10,015 nt of DNA from Pseudomonadota bacterium (GTDB lineage: Bacteria > Pseudomonadota > Gammaproteobacteria > Burkholderiales > Ferrovaceae). Below are positions 9,430 through 10,015 of this stretch, piece by piece (the first letter of the stretch is position 1; each line of letters opens with the position of its first letter). The stretch spans positions 1-10,015 of the forward strand of contig JAJZEH010000011.1 in the NCBI GenBank assembly GCA_021805725.1, given 5' to 3'. The position numbers and the translations under genes are program-made. Under the pieces are notes generated by a model, which was not told the DNA's origin, searched no databases, and saw nothing but the letters and a program-made list of their open reading frames with translations.

Positions 9430-10015
9430 TTGCCCGACCTGCGGGATTTTTCTCGATACGCTGCACGGCTTCTGTCCGCAGGAAAAATCCCGCCTGACCT
9501 TCTGGACGCGTCCACGCAACAACCGTGGACGCGTTCTTCCCTGATCCAGCGCCTGGATCAAATCGCCCGCAACCTGCCTTCTTCGCCTCCTGAACAATCC
9601 CTCATGACGGCCCTGCGCCGGCTTCGTGGCGAAGTACTGCTGTCGGTCATGGCGCGCGACCTGGATGGACGTGCACCGCTTGCTGAAGTCACCCGAAGCA
9701 TGACACTGCTGGCCGAAGTGGCCATTAGTGCCGGCATTGCCTGGCTGCACCAGGACCTGTGCGCACTGCACGGCGCACCCATCGGCGAGGAGTCGCGCGA
9801 GCCGCAGGAGCTGCTGGTGGTGGCCATGGGCAAACTGGGTGGGGGCGAACTCAACGTATCCTCGGACATTGACCTCATTTTCGCGTACGAGGAAGACGGC
9901 GAAACTGCCGGCGGGAGCGCCGGGCGCCTGACCAACCACGAGTTTTTCTGGCGCCTGGGGCGGCGCCTCAATGCACTGCTGTCCGAAAGCACGGCAGACG
10001 GCTTCGTGTTCCGCG
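9430..10015 (+). CDS. glnE: Bifunctional glutamine synthetase adenylyltransferase/deadenylylase (GlnE), 5' part
   Basis: GlnE adds AMP to, and removes it from, glutamine synthetase in response to PII protein and glutamine, tuning nitrogen assimilation. The first 195 codons are visible and the frame runs off the window; family members are about 900-950 residues. The visible part is the N-terminal adenylyl-removase nucleotidyltransferase domain. LRRLRGEVLLSVMARDL is followed by VAMGKLGGGELNVSSDIDLI, whose aspartates D146 and D148 correspond to the metal-binding D173/D175 pair of E. coli GlnE. FFWRLGRRLNALL and DGFVFR follow. The TTG at 9430 is the only workable start: the codon before it is the isomerase TAA, the GlnE-like FSRYAARLL begins at once, and the next ATG (9604) would cost 58 residues. 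No strong Shine-Dalgarno is seen, only GAAGAGAAG just upstream. Two inverted repeats sit within its first 36 codons. Confidence 0.93.
   Translation, partial: MPDLRDFSRYAARLLSAGKIPPDLLDASTQQPWTRSSLIQRLDQIARNLPSSPPEQSLMTALRRLRGEVLLSVMARDLDGRAPLAEVTRSMTLLAEVAISAGIAWLHQDLCALHGAPIGEESREPQELLVVAMGKLGGGELNVSSDIDLIFAYEEDGETAGGSAGRLTNHEFFWRLGRRLNALLSESTADGFVFR
9441..9493 (+). repeat. Perfect 12-bp inverted repeat in the 5' end of glnE
   Basis: GCGGGATTTTTC (9441-9452) and GAAAAATCCCGC (9482-9493) are exact reverse complements separated by 29 bases. Within the loop CTGC (9461-9464) and GCAG (9478-9481) can also pair, stacking on the outer stem. The arms encode parts of LRDFS and GKIPP. The left arm begins 12 bases after the isomerase stop. 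Pairing could hide the glnE initiation region or form part of a transcription attenuator. Confidence 0.6.
9504..9536 (+). repeat. Strong hairpin (11-13 bp stem) in the 5' end of glnE
   Basis: ACGCGTCCACG (9506-9516) and CGTGGACGCGT (9524-9534) pair perfectly around the 7-base loop CAACAAC. One G-U and one further G-C pair extend the stem to 9504/9536. A pyrimidine tract (TTCC) follows directly, too short and C-rich for a standard intrinsic terminator. It begins 10 bases after the preceding inverted repeat. Confidence 0.6.

Noticed and set aside
8533..9939. 468-codon open frame on the minus strand across the isomerase gene and the glnE start
   Set aside because: It is antisense to two genes with strong family matches and a signal peptide. 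Its sequence is a Leu/Gly/His-rich shadow typical of GC-rich codon bias, with no recognisable domain.

Overview
The window is about 10 kb of GC-rich, gene-dense bacterial chromosome holding conserved housekeeping genes. Gene content, gene order and protein character point to a betaproteobacterium. The main clues are dapD/dapE next to prmB, a ~400-residue TrpS coupled to scpA-scpB-rluB, and a yciB-bolA-parvulin cluster running into glnE. I cannot fix the order or genus from sequence alone. I see no phage, transposon, CRISPR or toxin-antitoxin signal, and no gene-free stretch over 300 bases.

Region 1 (1-3409, + strand) is a compact operon: the 3' part of dapD, a TANGO2-like NRDE-domain gene, dapE and prmB. 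The last three are chained by ATGA stop/start overlaps. DapD and DapE are the first and last enzymes of the succinylase branch of lysine/diaminopimelate synthesis. PrmB methylates ribosomal protein L3.

Region 2 (3373-7623, - strand) is a convergent operon transcribed in the order rnm (PHP-domain RNase AM type), trpS, scpA, scpB, rluB. It combines RNA turnover, tRNA charging, condensin accessory subunits and 23S rRNA pseudouridylation. Every junction from trpS on overlaps by 4 or 29 bases, so translation is probably coupled. The 3' ends of prmB and rluB overlap by 37 bases on opposite strands, and a perfect 10-bp hairpin lies just past the prmB stop.

Region 3 (7624-10015, + strand) starts at a 115-base divergent intergenic region, the only sizeable non-coding gap. 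It carries a likely extended -10 promoter for rnm and an operator-like inverted repeat in front of yciB. Then follow yciB (membrane, septation/envelope), a BolA-family gene, an exported parvulin-type peptidyl-prolyl isomerase, and the 5' part of glnE, which regulates glutamine synthetase and is cut by the window end. glnE seems to start at a TTG directly touching the isomerase stop codon, in the same frame.

I did not find a new defence or mobile system. The least explained signal is a pair of long perfect inverted repeats (12 bp and 11-13 bp) within the first 36 codons of glnE, suggesting an RNA structure that could control glnE expression. Next are the palindrome before yciB and the coupling of the NRDE gene to dapE.
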